A stretch of DNA of 35,929 bases from Acidobacteriota bacterium (lineage in GTDB: Bacteria; Acidobacteriota; Terriglobia; Terriglobales; Acidobacteriaceae). The stretch lies in NCBI GenBank assembly GCA_019241535.1, contig JAFAWX010000366.1, forward strand, positions 1 to 35,929, given 5' to 3'. The notes beneath the pieces are model-generated. The model was given only the letters and a program-made list of their open reading frames with translations. It did no database searches and had not been told where the DNA came from. A program made the translations under genes and the position numbers. Numbering within the stretch: the stretch's first letter is position 1; each line of letters opens with the position of its first letter. This document shows positions 28,471 through 35,929 of this stretch, piece after piece.

Positions 28471-28931
28471 CGCGTTCGCAACTAGTTCTGCGCTCCTTAC
28501 CGCGCAAGTCAGCTCCGGTGCCGGCAACCGTACGGGTTGCCGCCGCCGTGATCCGGCAGTCTGAGAAAATCCTGATATGCCAGCGCACTCGACATCAGAC
28601 AATGCCGCTCAAGTGGGAGTTCCCCGGCGGCAAGATCGAAAAAGGAGAGCAGGCGCGCCACGCCCTGCGGCGCGAGCTCGATGAGGAACTGGGGATAAAG
28701 GCTGTCATCGGCGATCAAATTGCCCGGGTACGGCACGAATATGGGGAAAGGAACCGGGTGGAAATACGGTTCTTCGCCGTCCACGTGTATACCGGGGAAA
28801 TCGAGAACCGGATTTTCCGCGACATTCGCTGGGTGCGGCCCGGGGAACTGTCCATCTATGACTTTCTCGAAGCGGACCTGGAGTTCATCAAGCGACTTGC
28901 CGACGGCAGAGGCAACGCTCTTCAGCGGTAA
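28467..28931 (+). CDS. MutT-type NUDIX hydrolase
   Basis: The ATG at 28467 overlaps the upstream TGA, giving 154 residues. The Nudix box GGKIEKGEQARHALRRELDEELGI fits Gx5Ex7REUxEExGU exactly. The preceding CQRTRHQTMPLKWEFPGGK is typical of 8-oxo-dGTP pyrophosphohydrolases. It probably sanitises oxidised nucleotides in the cytosol. The C-terminus contains the expected IRWVRPGEL strand. Confidence 0.9.
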   Translation: MTRSQLVLRSLPRKSAPVPATVRVAAAVIRQSEKILICQRTRHQTMPLKWEFPGGKIEKGEQARHALRRELDEELGIKAVIGDQIARVRHEYGERNRVEIRFFAVHVYTGEIENRIFRDIRWVRPGELSIYDFLEADLEFIKRLADGRGNALQR

Positions 28932-28960
28932 AGCCGGTCCCGCTAGGTGAAGATCCTGGA

Positions 28961-29974
28961 CTAGTAAGATGGCGCAGTTTCGCCTGAATCGGATTTGGCG
29001 TCAGTCGAGGGTGGCTGCGAGCGGCGCCGCAAGGTCGGGCGGTTGGTGCCACTGCGTTCGATGCGAAGGCGATTTTCGACCTGGTTCAGCCGGGCCTTCA
29101 CCTCCTGAAAATCGGAAGTATCTACCCTGTACTCGGTCTGCGGAGGCAGGAGGGTGTTGATTTCCGCCTGCGTCTTCTCGATGCGCTCAGGGGTCTGCGG
29201 ATGCGTCTCGAAGGCTTTGGCGACAAGGGTTTGTTTGCGCTTGTCCCTGCCGCGGATTTTTTCAAAGAAGGCGCTCAGTGCCTGGGGATCGTAACCCGCT
29301 TTGTACATGTACTGAACGCCCAGAAAATCCGCCTCCGACTCAAACCGGCGGGAAAATCTGAGATAAGTGAGCGGCATGGCGACGCTCAAGGATTCGTAAG
29401 CCACATACCCGATCGGCCCTCCTACCATCATCAGTGGAATGGAGGCCAAGTTCATAAGCTGACCGCGAGTGTGGCCGCGGGCCGCATGGCAGGCGGCGAC
29501 GTGCGCGATCTCGTGCGCCATCACCCCGGCCAATTCGGCCTCACTCTCGGCTGCCAGGATCAAACCTGAATCCACATAGAAGAAGCCGCCGGGTAGGGCA
29601 AAGGCATTGATGTCATCGGAATCGATAACTTTGATGGTAAATGGCACCTGGGAATCGGAGTTGCGGACCAGGTTTTGCCCGATGCGATTGATGTACTCCG
29701 TGACTTGCGAATCACGGATCATCTTCGAGGTCGACTCCACCTGGGCGGAGTAGTCCCTGCCCATCGCAATCTGCCGCTCCAGACTGTACCAGTTTCCCAG
29801 GCCTCGGCCACAGCCAACGTTTCTGTTCCCGATGGCGTCGAGATCACGGATGCTGTGGTCGTGGTAGCTCTTCACCGGGAGATGTGCATCCTTCGGGGCA
29901 GCGCTTTGTGAAAAGCCTTGGGAAATGGAAAAAACCAGCGCGAACAGAACCAAGCACGAGAGGCGGAGCCGCAT
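28961..29974 (-). CDS. Exported M48-family metalloprotease (BepA/LoiP-like)
   Basis: The ATG at 29974 has a GGAG ribosome site and begins a signal peptide (MRLRLSCLVLFALVFSISQG). The zinc site MAHEIAHVAACHA lies near residue 155, and the third ligand is expected in FESEADFLGVQYM. Helices and a C-terminal region (THPQTPERIEKTQAEI) follow the M48 pattern. It should be a periplasmic quality-control protease. The tail is rich in Arg and Ser. About 207 bp upstream up to folE holds no gene. Confidence 0.92.
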   Translation of the reverse strand: MRLRLSCLVLFALVFSISQGFSQSAAPKDAHLPVKSYHDHSIRDLDAIGNRNVGCGRGLGNWYSLERQIAMGRDYSAQVESTSKMIRDSQVTEYINRIGQNLVRNSDSQVPFTIKVIDSDDINAFALPGGFFYVDSGLILAAESEAELAGVMAHEIAHVAACHAARGHTRGQLMNLASIPLMMVGGPIGYVAYESLSVAMPLTYLRFSRRFESEADFLGVQYMYKAGYDPQALSAFFEKIRGRDKRKQTLVAKAFETHPQTPERIEKTQAEINTLLPPQTEYRVDTSDFQEVKARLNQVENRLRIERSGTNRPTLRRRSQPPSTDAKSDSGETAPSY

Positions 29975-30181
29975 GTTTGCTCCAGGGGGGCCACAATCCG
30001 TGAAGGGCACCGACTTCGAGCAAAGTTACTCGATTCTCTGCCCTCAACGCAAGCCCAAATATGGCCGGCGAGGGCAGATGACCTTGCGAAACCGAAGCGG
30101 AGCATGCCGCGCGTCAAATTGCGGTGGCCAAACTGGAGCAGAGGGTGGAAACCGAAAAACTGAAAACGGGGCAGCCAGGAA

Positions 30182-30820
30182 TCATGCGCCGTTGGGACGC
30201 TGGCGGATGAGGGCCAGGAACTCCGTCCGGGTTTCCTGTTCTTCACGGAAGCAGCCCAGCATGGAGGAAGTGACCGCCTCGGAATGTTGTTTTTCGACGC
30301 CCCGCATCATCATGCACAAGTGGCGGGCCTCGATCACCACCCCCACGCCCTGCGGCTGGATCACTTTCTGGATGGTCTCGGCGATCTCGGTCGTCAGCCG
30401 CTCCTGAATCTGCAGGCGACGCGAGAAGATCTCAACCAGGCGAGGAACTTTGCTCAATCCGATGACTTTACCGTTGGGAATATAGGCTACATGCACCTTT
30501 CCAAAAAAAGGCAGGAGATGATGCTCGCACAGGCTGAACATTTCGATCTCTTTCACGATGACCATTTCGTCATAACTAACCGTGAAAAGAGCATTCTTGA
30601 GCAGAGCTTCCGGGTCCTGACTGTAACCGCGGGTAAGAAACTCGAAAGCGCGGTGAACTCGCAGGGGCGTGCGCAGCAGGCCTTCTCGGCCCGGATCCTC
30701 GCCCAGGCGTACAAGCATCTCCTTGACCAGCTCCTCAAAGCTGGCCGAAGTCAAGGTGGCACTCTCAATGGTTGGCTTCATGGCTTGCGAACTATCGGCT
30801 GGTAACCCGACAGAGGTCAA
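30182..30820 (-). CDS. folE: GTP cyclohydrolase I
   Basis: A 212-residue FolE with [20 protein letters not shown] (zinc Cys and catalytic His), [20 protein letters not shown], and [20 protein letters not shown]. It converts GTP to 7,8-dihydroneopterin triphosphate. The ORF starts with TTG within the upstream stop (TTGA overlap); an ATG at 30781 is the alternative. It is third in an operon with two PTPS-like genes, which would use its product. Confidence 0.95.
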   Translation of the reverse strand: MTSVGLPADSSQAMKPTIESATLTSASFEELVKEMLVRLGEDPGREGLLRTPLRVHRAFEFLTRGYSQDPEALLKNALFTVSYDEMVIVKEIEMFSLCEHHLLPFFGKVHVAYIPNGKVIGLSKVPRLVEIFSRRLQIQERLTTEIAETIQKVIQPQGVGVVIEARHLCMMMRGVEKQHSEAVTSSMLGCFREEQETRTEFLALIRQRPNGA

Positions 30821-31224
30821 TTTCCCGTGTATTCAAAGGAATTCATCATGGTTTCTTCCAGCCGTACCTTTTCCAGATGTGCTCGACCGAACTCCCGCTT
30901 CAAAATTTGGTAAATCACGGTTGAAAGATTCTCTGTGGTTGGCACCGAGCCGCTCAACTCATTCCGCACGTTCAGGTTTTCGACATCAAAGCGTTCCAGA
31001 ATCTCCCGCCGCACGCACTCGTCTAGTTCCCCCAGGTCACAGATCATTCCCGTGCTTCGATCTACCTCCCCGCTGACGGTAACTTCAAGCGTGTAATTAT
31101 GCCCGTGACCGTATGGATTATTGCATTTTCCATAAATTGCGCGATTCTCCTCGTCCGAAAAGCTATCGCTATGCAGGCGGTGGGAAGCGGAAAATCGATA
31201 GCGGCGCGTCAGATGAGCCTTCAT
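30817..31224 (-). CDS. 6-pyruvoyl/6-carboxy-tetrahydropterin synthase paralogue 1, catalytic His missing
   Basis: A 135-residue PTPS/QueD fold. Zinc ligands occur in SASHRL and [11 protein letters not shown], and the catalytic Cys lies in [11 protein letters not shown]. The catalytic Asp-His pair of PTPS (LDHKNL in human) reads FDVENLN, so His is replaced by Val. The Glu of VRLEET is present. It is probably a modified-activity or regulatory partner of paralogue 2. It lies 11 bp downstream of paralogue 2 and overlaps folE. Confidence 0.87.
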   Translation of the reverse strand: MKAHLTRRYRFSASHRLHSDSFSDEENRAIYGKCNNPYGHGHNYTLEVTVSGEVDRSTGMICDLGELDECVRREILERFDVENLNVRNELSGSVPTTENLSTVIYQILKREFGRAHLEKVRLEETMMNSFEYTGN

Positions 31225-31235
31225 CCCGGCTTCTC

Positions 31236-31652
31236 TTAGCCTTCTCCGTAAAAATCCACGAAAAGATCGGGATTTTCATACACCCGCACGCGGTGAAGTT
31301 TGGCAGTCTCCAGCTTTCCCACAAGCCTTTGCCAGATGGCTATGGCGATGTTTTCGGTCGTCGGAATGCAGGTGAAAAATTCCGGCACTTCCCGGTTCAG
31401 GAAGCGGTGGTCCATGGCATCGAGCACTTCGCGATGAAGAAGTTCCTTGAGCTGCCTGAGGTCAACGACGAACCCTGATCGGGGGTTGATGTCGCCCTTG
31501 ACCGTGACCTCAAGGACGTAATTGTGCCCATGACCATTGGGGTTGTTGCACTTGCCGAACAGGCGCCGGTTGTCTTCGGGCGACAGCTCGGGATTGTGAT
31601 AGTAGTGGGAGGCAGCGAATTCGGCTTTGCGCGTCAAATAGACCATGCTCAT
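31236..31652 (-). CDS. 6-pyruvoyl/6-carboxy-tetrahydropterin synthase paralogue 2
   Basis: A 138-residue protein resembling eukaryotic PTPS closely: LFGKCNNPNGHGHNYVLEVT with Cys and zinc His ligands, MDHRFLN with the Asp-His pair, and VRVYENPDLFVDFYG with Glu. Two in-frame starts, 31652 and 31646, are possible. It may make 6-pyruvoyl-tetrahydropterin (biopterin route) or 6-carboxy-tetrahydropterin (QueD, queuosine route). The CNNPNGHGH form leans to PTPS, but the presence of queF in the window keeps QueD open. Confidence 0.88.
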   Translation of the reverse strand: MSMVYLTRKAEFAASHYYHNPELSPEDNRRLFGKCNNPNGHGHNYVLEVTVKGDINPRSGFVVDLRQLKELLHREVLDAMDHRFLNREVPEFFTCIPTTENIAIAIWQRLVGKLETAKLHRVRVYENPDLFVDFYGEG

Positions 31653-31724
31653 TCAGAACCGGGAAGTTACCCCTGCATCCATATTACCTGTCCCACGTGG
31701 CCGGCCACAAAATCGGTACTACTC

Positions 31725-32217
31725 AGAGGGGCTCGAGGCGAAATTGGCTCTCGCCGGTCTCATCAGCAGAATTCCCCAGCCGGCGATGCCGGGCGCAGCA
31801 CGCGAATCATTCCTCTAGAAGTAATCTCGACTTCAGGCTGGATGATGTCTTCTCCCCAGGCATCCCGCCCTACCAGACCGGCACCGAATCTCGCCATCGC
31901 TCAGGCGACAGGCGAAATTCGCATCGACGGAGAGCAGTATGCGGGAAGAGTTGCGGCACAGCCGAGACGTAGTCCAGATCCTTGCCGGGCTTGATCTACT
32001 GCGGGAGGGGATAAACTCGCGGATGAGTACAGGCTACTCTATCGGGGTTCTTAAAGTTATAGAAAGGCGCTTCGCTGGTCGTTACTTCTCCCCAGCCGGT
32101 AATTGCCTCGCAGGTAATTTCCAGCTCCGCAGAACGCTCCGGGCGTGGGTGGCGCCGAAGCTCGTCTCGAAGGGCCTCCTTCAGGATCTTCGGTTGCGCC
32201 AGTGAAATGGATTCAAT
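31725..32217 (-). pseudogene. Decayed menC/N-succinylamino-acid racemase (enolase superfamily)
   Basis: The minus strand after the GNAT stop encodes IESISLAQPKIL and EAITGWGEVTTSEAPFYNF, the N-terminal capping domain of OSBS/NSAR. A frameshift follows, then LIREFIPSR in the next frame. A VDANFACRLSDGE fragment (the barrel VDAN motif) and a C-terminal piece GEDIIQPEVEITSRGMIRV appear in shifted frames. Most of the barrel (over 150 residues) is deleted. The apparent start is ATT at 32217, overlapping the GNAT stop. No intact ORF remains. Confidence 0.7.
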
Positions 32218-32995
32218 GTTTGTAGGGTTCGAGCAGGTATCGGCCTTCTCGCTCGTCCATGTCGAAACCGCTGACTTCGAGGGAGCGGCTGAAGAACTGC
32301 TGAAACTGCATGCGGATCTCGGACTGGGCTTTTTTGGCCGCCTCGGGATCGCCCTCAACCAACTCGCGAATGTTGAGTGGAACCGAGATCGGTTGCGCGC
32401 TCTGCGCCGGTTTTGGCGGCTTGCCTGCCAAAATGGCTGCAACCCGCGGGTGGCGAATCCACCACTGGGCCACCAGCCGGTCAGTAGCTATACCGCTGTG
32501 TAACGGGCTGCTCGTCCGGCCGTAGAGGTTAGGAACATACTCCCGCACAGTAGCTCCCAGGCGGACGATGTTGAAGTGGGCATTTTTCAACTGCAGCGGA
32601 TCGAAGGACCATTCGATCAGGTCGATCGAGCGTGCGAGCGCGTCATCGCGTTGGGCGAGCTTCAACCGCCTACCGATTCCCCGGTTCTGGTAAGCAGGCA
32701 ACACCGCCGCCATGTGGGAATGAAGATAGAACCGTCGGTCGCGGATGGCGGCGAACGCAAGCACAAAACCAACGGGCCGGCTGCGATCGAAAGCCCCAAT
32801 CACTTGCCCGCCCGTTCGCTCGGCTACGACGAAGATTTGCCCGGGTACGAGATCGGCATCGGAAAAATGCCAGATTTCACTTTCGAGGGCCACACACTCA
32901 TTGATCTCCTCCGCGCCGCTTAAATGCCGGATGGTGATTTGTGACTCGTCGGGAGGAGGCGTAAGGCTAGCTGCCTTCGATCGCGAAGCTGTCAT
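32213..32995 (-). CDS. GNAT-family acyltransferase (COG3375 type)
   Basis: A 260-residue GNAT protein. The acetyl-CoA loop lies in AVLPAYQNRGIGRRLKLAQR, and LIEWSFDPLQLKNAHFNIVRLGA is characteristic of the COG3375 group that often accompanies N-succinylamino-acid racemases. It probably acylates amino acids. Its start overlaps the upstream stop (ATGA). The downstream racemase is decayed, so its pathway may be lost or supplied elsewhere. Confidence 0.85.
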   Translation of the reverse strand: MTASRSKAASLTPPPDESQITIRHLSGAEEINECVALESEIWHFSDADLVPGQIFVVAERTGGQVIGAFDRSRPVGFVLAFAAIRDRRFYLHSHMAAVLPAYQNRGIGRRLKLAQRDDALARSIDLIEWSFDPLQLKNAHFNIVRLGATVREYVPNLYGRTSSPLHSGIATDRLVAQWWIRHPRVAAILAGKPPKPAQSAQPISVPLNIRELVEGDPEAAKKAQSEIRMQFQQFFSRSLEVSGFDMDEREGRYLLEPYKH

Positions 32996-33960
32996 CTTGT
33001 ACTCGGCCCGCTGCTGTCGTTCGGTGAAACCACACGGCCATACTCGGAGGCGCGGCCCAGGCGATCAAACATGCGATAGGCGATGGCGGCGATGTGCATT
33101 ATGGCTTCCTCCCCGTCCTTCTCGTTATGCAAATAAGTCGTCATGAGGCAGATCAGGAAAGGGCGGTTCTGGGCAAAGACAATTCCCGAGTCGTTGCGGA
33201 CTCCTTCGAGAGCCCCCCACTTGGTCGCCGCCCGCACGCCTTCGGGCAGAATCCGGGCAATGATGCTTTCTTTGTGGGTGCTGAGCATCTTGAGGAATCC
33301 TTCAGTCATTTCTTTGTTCAGCACTCTGCCCCGATAGAGCGCTTCGAGCAGGATCATCATCTCCCGCGGCGTGGAGATATTCTCCCGTCCTTCGCTGGCG
33401 GCCTTCAAATCCATCATCTTTCGCCGCAGGCGTGTATGGGAGAGTCCCAGGCTGTCCATCAACGCATTCACGTTCTCCATACCCACTCGATCAATAAGCA
33501 CGTTGGCGGCGGAGTTGTCGCTAACGGCCACCATCATGGTCGCGAGATCACGGTTGGTAAGACGAGTGACAGAAGGCGTGAGCCCGAGCATGATGTCGCT
33601 GTCCGCGACCAGATCGCTCGGCTGTACCGTGTACAGGTCCGTCAATCTCGCCTTCCCCGACTGTCCCTCGGCCGAGAGTTGAGCCTGGTGATAGAGTTCG
33701 GCGAGTACGGCAATTTTGATGGAGCTGGCCTGAGGAAAGACCTCATTTTCGTGGAGAAGAAATTTCTGTCCAGTCGTTAAGTCTTCAATGGCTACGCCCA
33801 GGACGCCGTCGAGAGTGCGATCGCTATCCGCGATTGCCGCCTCGAGCTTTTGCCAGAGCACCTGCTGTGTATTTGCGGCGGCCGGCTTTTGGCTCGACCG
33901 CACTTGTGCGGAGCAGGCGAGGGCAGCAAACAGCATTGCACTTACGATGGGCTTCAGCAA
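32992..33960 (-). CDS. Class A beta-lactamase-like serine hydrolase
   Basis: The likely start is the TTG at 33960, with a GAGG ribosome site, giving 322 residues with a signal peptide (LLKPIVSAMLFAALACSAQ); the ORF-track extension lies inside the upstream gene. The SxxK motif is SSIKIAV, SDN is SDNSAANVL, a candidate Glu is in GRENISTPREM, and the third box is KWGALEG in place of KTG. It is periplasmic. It may be a beta-lactamase or a peptidase; the altered KTG leaves this open. Confidence 0.85.
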   Translation of the reverse strand: MLKPIVSAMLFAALACSAQVRSSQKPAAANTQQVLWQKLEAAIADSDRTLDGVLGVAIEDLTTGQKFLLHENEVFPQASSIKIAVLAELYHQAQLSAEGQSGKARLTDLYTVQPSDLVADSDIMLGLTPSVTRLTNRDLATMMVAVSDNSAANVLIDRVGMENVNALMDSLGLSHTRLRRKMMDLKAASEGRENISTPREMMILLEALYRGRVLNKEMTEGFLKMLSTHKESIIARILPEGVRAATKWGALEGVRNDSGIVFAQNRPFLICLMTTYLHNEKDGEEAIMHIAAIAYRMFDRLGRASEYGRVVSPNDSSGPSTR

Positions 33961-35123
33961 ACGTTTCCTCCCCTCGCCGGTCCGGGCTGATGAGCCGACA
34001 AACATAGATCGGCGATGCGCAACGCCAGCCGTGCCGGATCGGGGTCGGAACGATTCTCCAGTACGACGACGGTGAGCTTGACCGCAGGAAAACGCTCGAT
34101 GGTGGTTCGAAACCCGATGCTCTCGCCGTAATGCCACATTCGCGGCTGGCCGTGGTAGCCGTTCAAGAACCAGCCAAAACCGTAAGCCGCCGGCGAGCCG
34201 TCCGGTTCCTGCACTCCTTCGACTTGTACGGGAGTAAGCGCAGCCTGCATTTCGCCCTGACTGAGCAGCCGCTGCTGGTTTAAAGCCCGATCCCATTTCG
34301 CCAGATCCTCGATAGAGGAATATACCCCGCCGTCACCCAGGGTAGCCGATGTTGGACTCTGATCGGTTTCGTTCCAGCCCTGCCCTTCCCGGCTGTGGCC
34401 GAATGCCCGGTTGCGCACCTCGTTTCTGCCCCTCACATAGGCCACCGTGTTTGTCATTCCCAGGGGCGCGAAGATCCTCTCACGCAAAAATTCAGGATAA
34501 GCAGAGCCAGCAACCTTCTCGACGATCAGTCCCAACAAAACATAACCAGAATTGCTGTAGGCCCAGCGGGACCCCGGCGAGAACATCGTGCGCTTTTGCT
34601 GTTTCAAAAGAGCCATCACCCCTGCATCCTGGATCTGCCCGCGCGAGAAGAAAACGTGAGAATCGGCGCTTGACATTAAATCTTCGTAGTCCATGAGGCC
34701 GGAGGTATGGTTCAACAGGTGGCGGATAGTGATAGCTCGTCCGTAGGCGGGAAACTCCGGAAAGATGTCGGTGAGCCTGTCTTCGTAGCGCAATTTGCCG
34801 TCATGGGCGAGCAGCATGATAGCCATCGCCGTAAACTGCTTTGTGACCGAGGCCAGACGGAAATTGGTTTGGACATCGATCTTGTGCCGTGTGCGAAAGT
34901 CCCTCAGCCCGTAGGCACACTGGAATCGGATCTGCCCATTGTTAAGGACTGCAACCGCAACCCCGGGGGTATCCGCCGCCCCGAGCCCAGCTGCTTGAAC
35001 GAGCTCGCGAACTTCCTCTCCACATTTGCGGTCTTCTGCGATTGACGAGCTTGCGCAGACGATTAACCACACAATCAATCCCCTCGAAATGTGTCGACGA
35101 TGGCTTCTGCAAAGATCGATCAA
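33954..35123 (-). CDS. Class C beta-lactamase-family serine hydrolase
   Basis: A protein of 389 residues from a TTG start; a GTG at 35072 with an AGGGG ribosome site is a shorter alternative. It has a signal peptide-like segment (GLIVWLIVCASSSIAED), SxxK in LASVTKQFTAMA, YxN in YSNSGYVLLGLI, and HYGESIGFRT as the third box. The family includes AmpC, esterases and D-alanyl-D-alanine peptidases. It overlaps the class A gene by 7 bp, so both are likely made together. Confidence 0.88.
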   Translation of the reverse strand: MIDLCRSHRRHISRGLIVWLIVCASSSIAEDRKCGEEVRELVQAAGLGAADTPGVAVAVLNNGQIRFQCAYGLRDFRTRHKIDVQTNFRLASVTKQFTAMAIMLLAHDGKLRYEDRLTDIFPEFPAYGRAITIRHLLNHTSGLMDYEDLMSSADSHVFFSRGQIQDAGVMALLKQQKRTMFSPGSRWAYSNSGYVLLGLIVEKVAGSAYPEFLRERIFAPLGMTNTVAYVRGRNEVRNRAFGHSREGQGWNETDQSPTSATLGDGGVYSSIEDLAKWDRALNQQRLLSQGEMQAALTPVQVEGVQEPDGSPAAYGFGWFLNGYHGQPRMWHYGESIGFRTTIERFPAVKLTVVVLENRSDPDPARLALRIADLCLSAHQPGPARGGNVC

Positions 35124-35239
35124 ACCAGGTCACTTTCAGCTCAGCAGAATGGGCAGAAAATCATCTTGCCCTGAGCTCTGCGCACCGCAGCAACGGTCAT
35201 TGTCGCGACATTCTCTCCCATCCGTATCATATCCAGATC

Positions 35240-35589
35240 AACTGCCGCCGGCGACTCGCTAACAGCTTTGTAGCCGTTTCTACCTGCAGCTGCACATCCG
35301 GAATGCGAGGGTCGTTAGTATTCAGGATGACATTGTTGGCCACGAAGTCAGGGTAATCTGGTAGCGACCGGCAGGTAAGGGGCTGCGTAGGACCGATCCG
35401 CACCGGTTGTAACCGTGCGCAGGGTCAAATTGCGACGGTGTTGACCACAGCGACCCTTGCACCACTGACCAGAGCGCCGTTTGATTTTTCACCACGCCCG
35501 CCAATATCGCCGGTGATCTCCTGAGAAGCCGCAAGCCCTGCGATCAAAGCCAGAGCCAAGAAGCCATAAGCGAGATGCCTACCCTTCAT
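35240..35589 (-). pseudogene. Frameshifted remnant of a TonB-receptor (Oar-like) N-terminal region
   Basis: The ATG at 35589 starts a signal peptide (MKGRHLAYGFLALALIAGLA) and then QEITGDIGG and VSGARVAVVNT, typical of a carboxypeptidase-regulatory-like domain. The continuation NLTLRTVTTGADRSYAAPYL lies in a second frame, AGRYQITLTSW in a third, and FVANNVILNTND in yet another shift. The plug and barrel are missing; the sequence then runs into a region without coding signal (35124-35240). Confidence 0.65.
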
Positions 35590-35929
35590 GGTGCCCGCCC
35601 GTGCCTCCTGCGATAGCTTTTGCTCTCTCGAGCCCTTCGACTGTCTGGCGCAGGCAAAGGCGAAAACTGATGGCCACGACGACGTCTCTTCTGTCCACGG
35701 TGAGCACTTCATGGGCACTCTTGCCGGGTGTCGTGGCGCTTAGTGCTGGCAGGCCAAGCAAGTAAACTTATAGTCGAGAAACTCCACCACCCCGATGGCG
35801 ATACGCCCGCCGAGAACCAGGATCCGGCGGGCACCGTGGATCTTGCCCGCCACCCGCCCTACCTTCCCCAGGTCCAGCGTGTTGCGCAAGCTGTGCAGGT
35901 TCCGCATGTCCTGGTCAAGGGCCGAGCGG
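35579..35929 (-). pseudogene. RpiR/MurR-type regulator SIS domain, frameshifted and truncated (partial at edge)
   Basis: Entering from the right edge, the minus strand reads DQDMRNLHSLRNTLDLGKVG and RRILVLGGRIAIGVVEFLDYK, the linker and SIS-domain start of RpiR regulators. A frameshift near 35755 moves the reading to LLGLPALSATTPGKS and DVVVAISFRLCLRQTVEGL. The protein ends prematurely at a TAG (35579) that overlaps the start of the TonB remnant. Helix-turn-helix sequence would lie beyond the window. Confidence 0.6.

Overview
The DNA looks like a chromosomal segment of a soil-type Acidobacteriota (Terriglobia/Koribacter-like). This is inferred from moderately high GC, the gene repertoire (a BoxB-like oxygenase operon, HpnJ, Nramp beside a soluble MgtE_N protein, HemQ, eukaryote-like PTPS paralogues) and the many short overlapping operons. 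No rRNA, tRNA, IS element, CRISPR array or phage gene was seen. No taxonomic marker was available, so the assignment is tentative.

Layout. 1-3.2 kb (minus): an autoregulated aryl/acyl-CoA operon reading TetR, crotonase, BoxB-like di-iron epoxygenase and a CoA-transferase beta subunit that runs off the left edge. A perfect PaaR-type operator lies in front of tetR. 3.3-9.2 kb (minus): a DHDPS-family aldolase with an insertion, then carA and carB. 9.4-11 kb (plus): signal peptidase I and an RsbW/STAS anti-sigma pair. 11.1-14 kb (minus): a spinster-like MFS transporter overlapping a GT2 glycosyltransferase, and queF. 14.2-19.6 kb (mostly plus): an HlyD adaptor and a TPR lipoprotein-like gene, then after an interruption a TolC protein. 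The interruption, on the minus strand, holds DUF1761 and the most interesting gene in the window.

That gene (17103-17798, minus) is broken into pieces in the ORF track. Reading through two in-frame UGA codons gives one 231-residue MerB (organomercurial lyase) homologue. The two UGAs fall exactly where MerB has its catalytic Cys96 and Cys159; Asp99 and Cys117 are conserved. Each UGA is followed, 19-27 nt later, by a perfect hairpin with a GU-containing apical loop (GUC and GGUC), as expected of bacterial SECIS elements. I interpret it as a two-selenocysteine MerB-like protein.

19.8-22.1 kb (plus): hpnJ (hopanoid cyclitol radical SAM) translationally linked to two half-size DMT/EamA proteins. 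22.1-24.9 kb (minus): a soluble MgtE_N/CBS protein followed by an Nramp-type transporter lacking the signature Met. 25-28.9 kb (mostly plus): hemQ, a MobA-like nucleotidyltransferase, a HAD phosphatase, a BtuF-like protein and a MutT-type NUDIX enzyme, with an antisense IscU-like protein missing its third Cys. 29-31.7 kb (minus): an M48 protease, and a queD/PTPS-PTPS-folE pterin operon. 31.7-35.1 kb (minus): two serine beta-lactamase-fold hydrolases, a COG3375 GNAT enzyme and a heavily decayed menC/NSAR racemase. 35.2-35.9 kb (minus): remnants of a TonB-receptor N-terminus and an RpiR-type regulator, both frameshifted, at the right edge.
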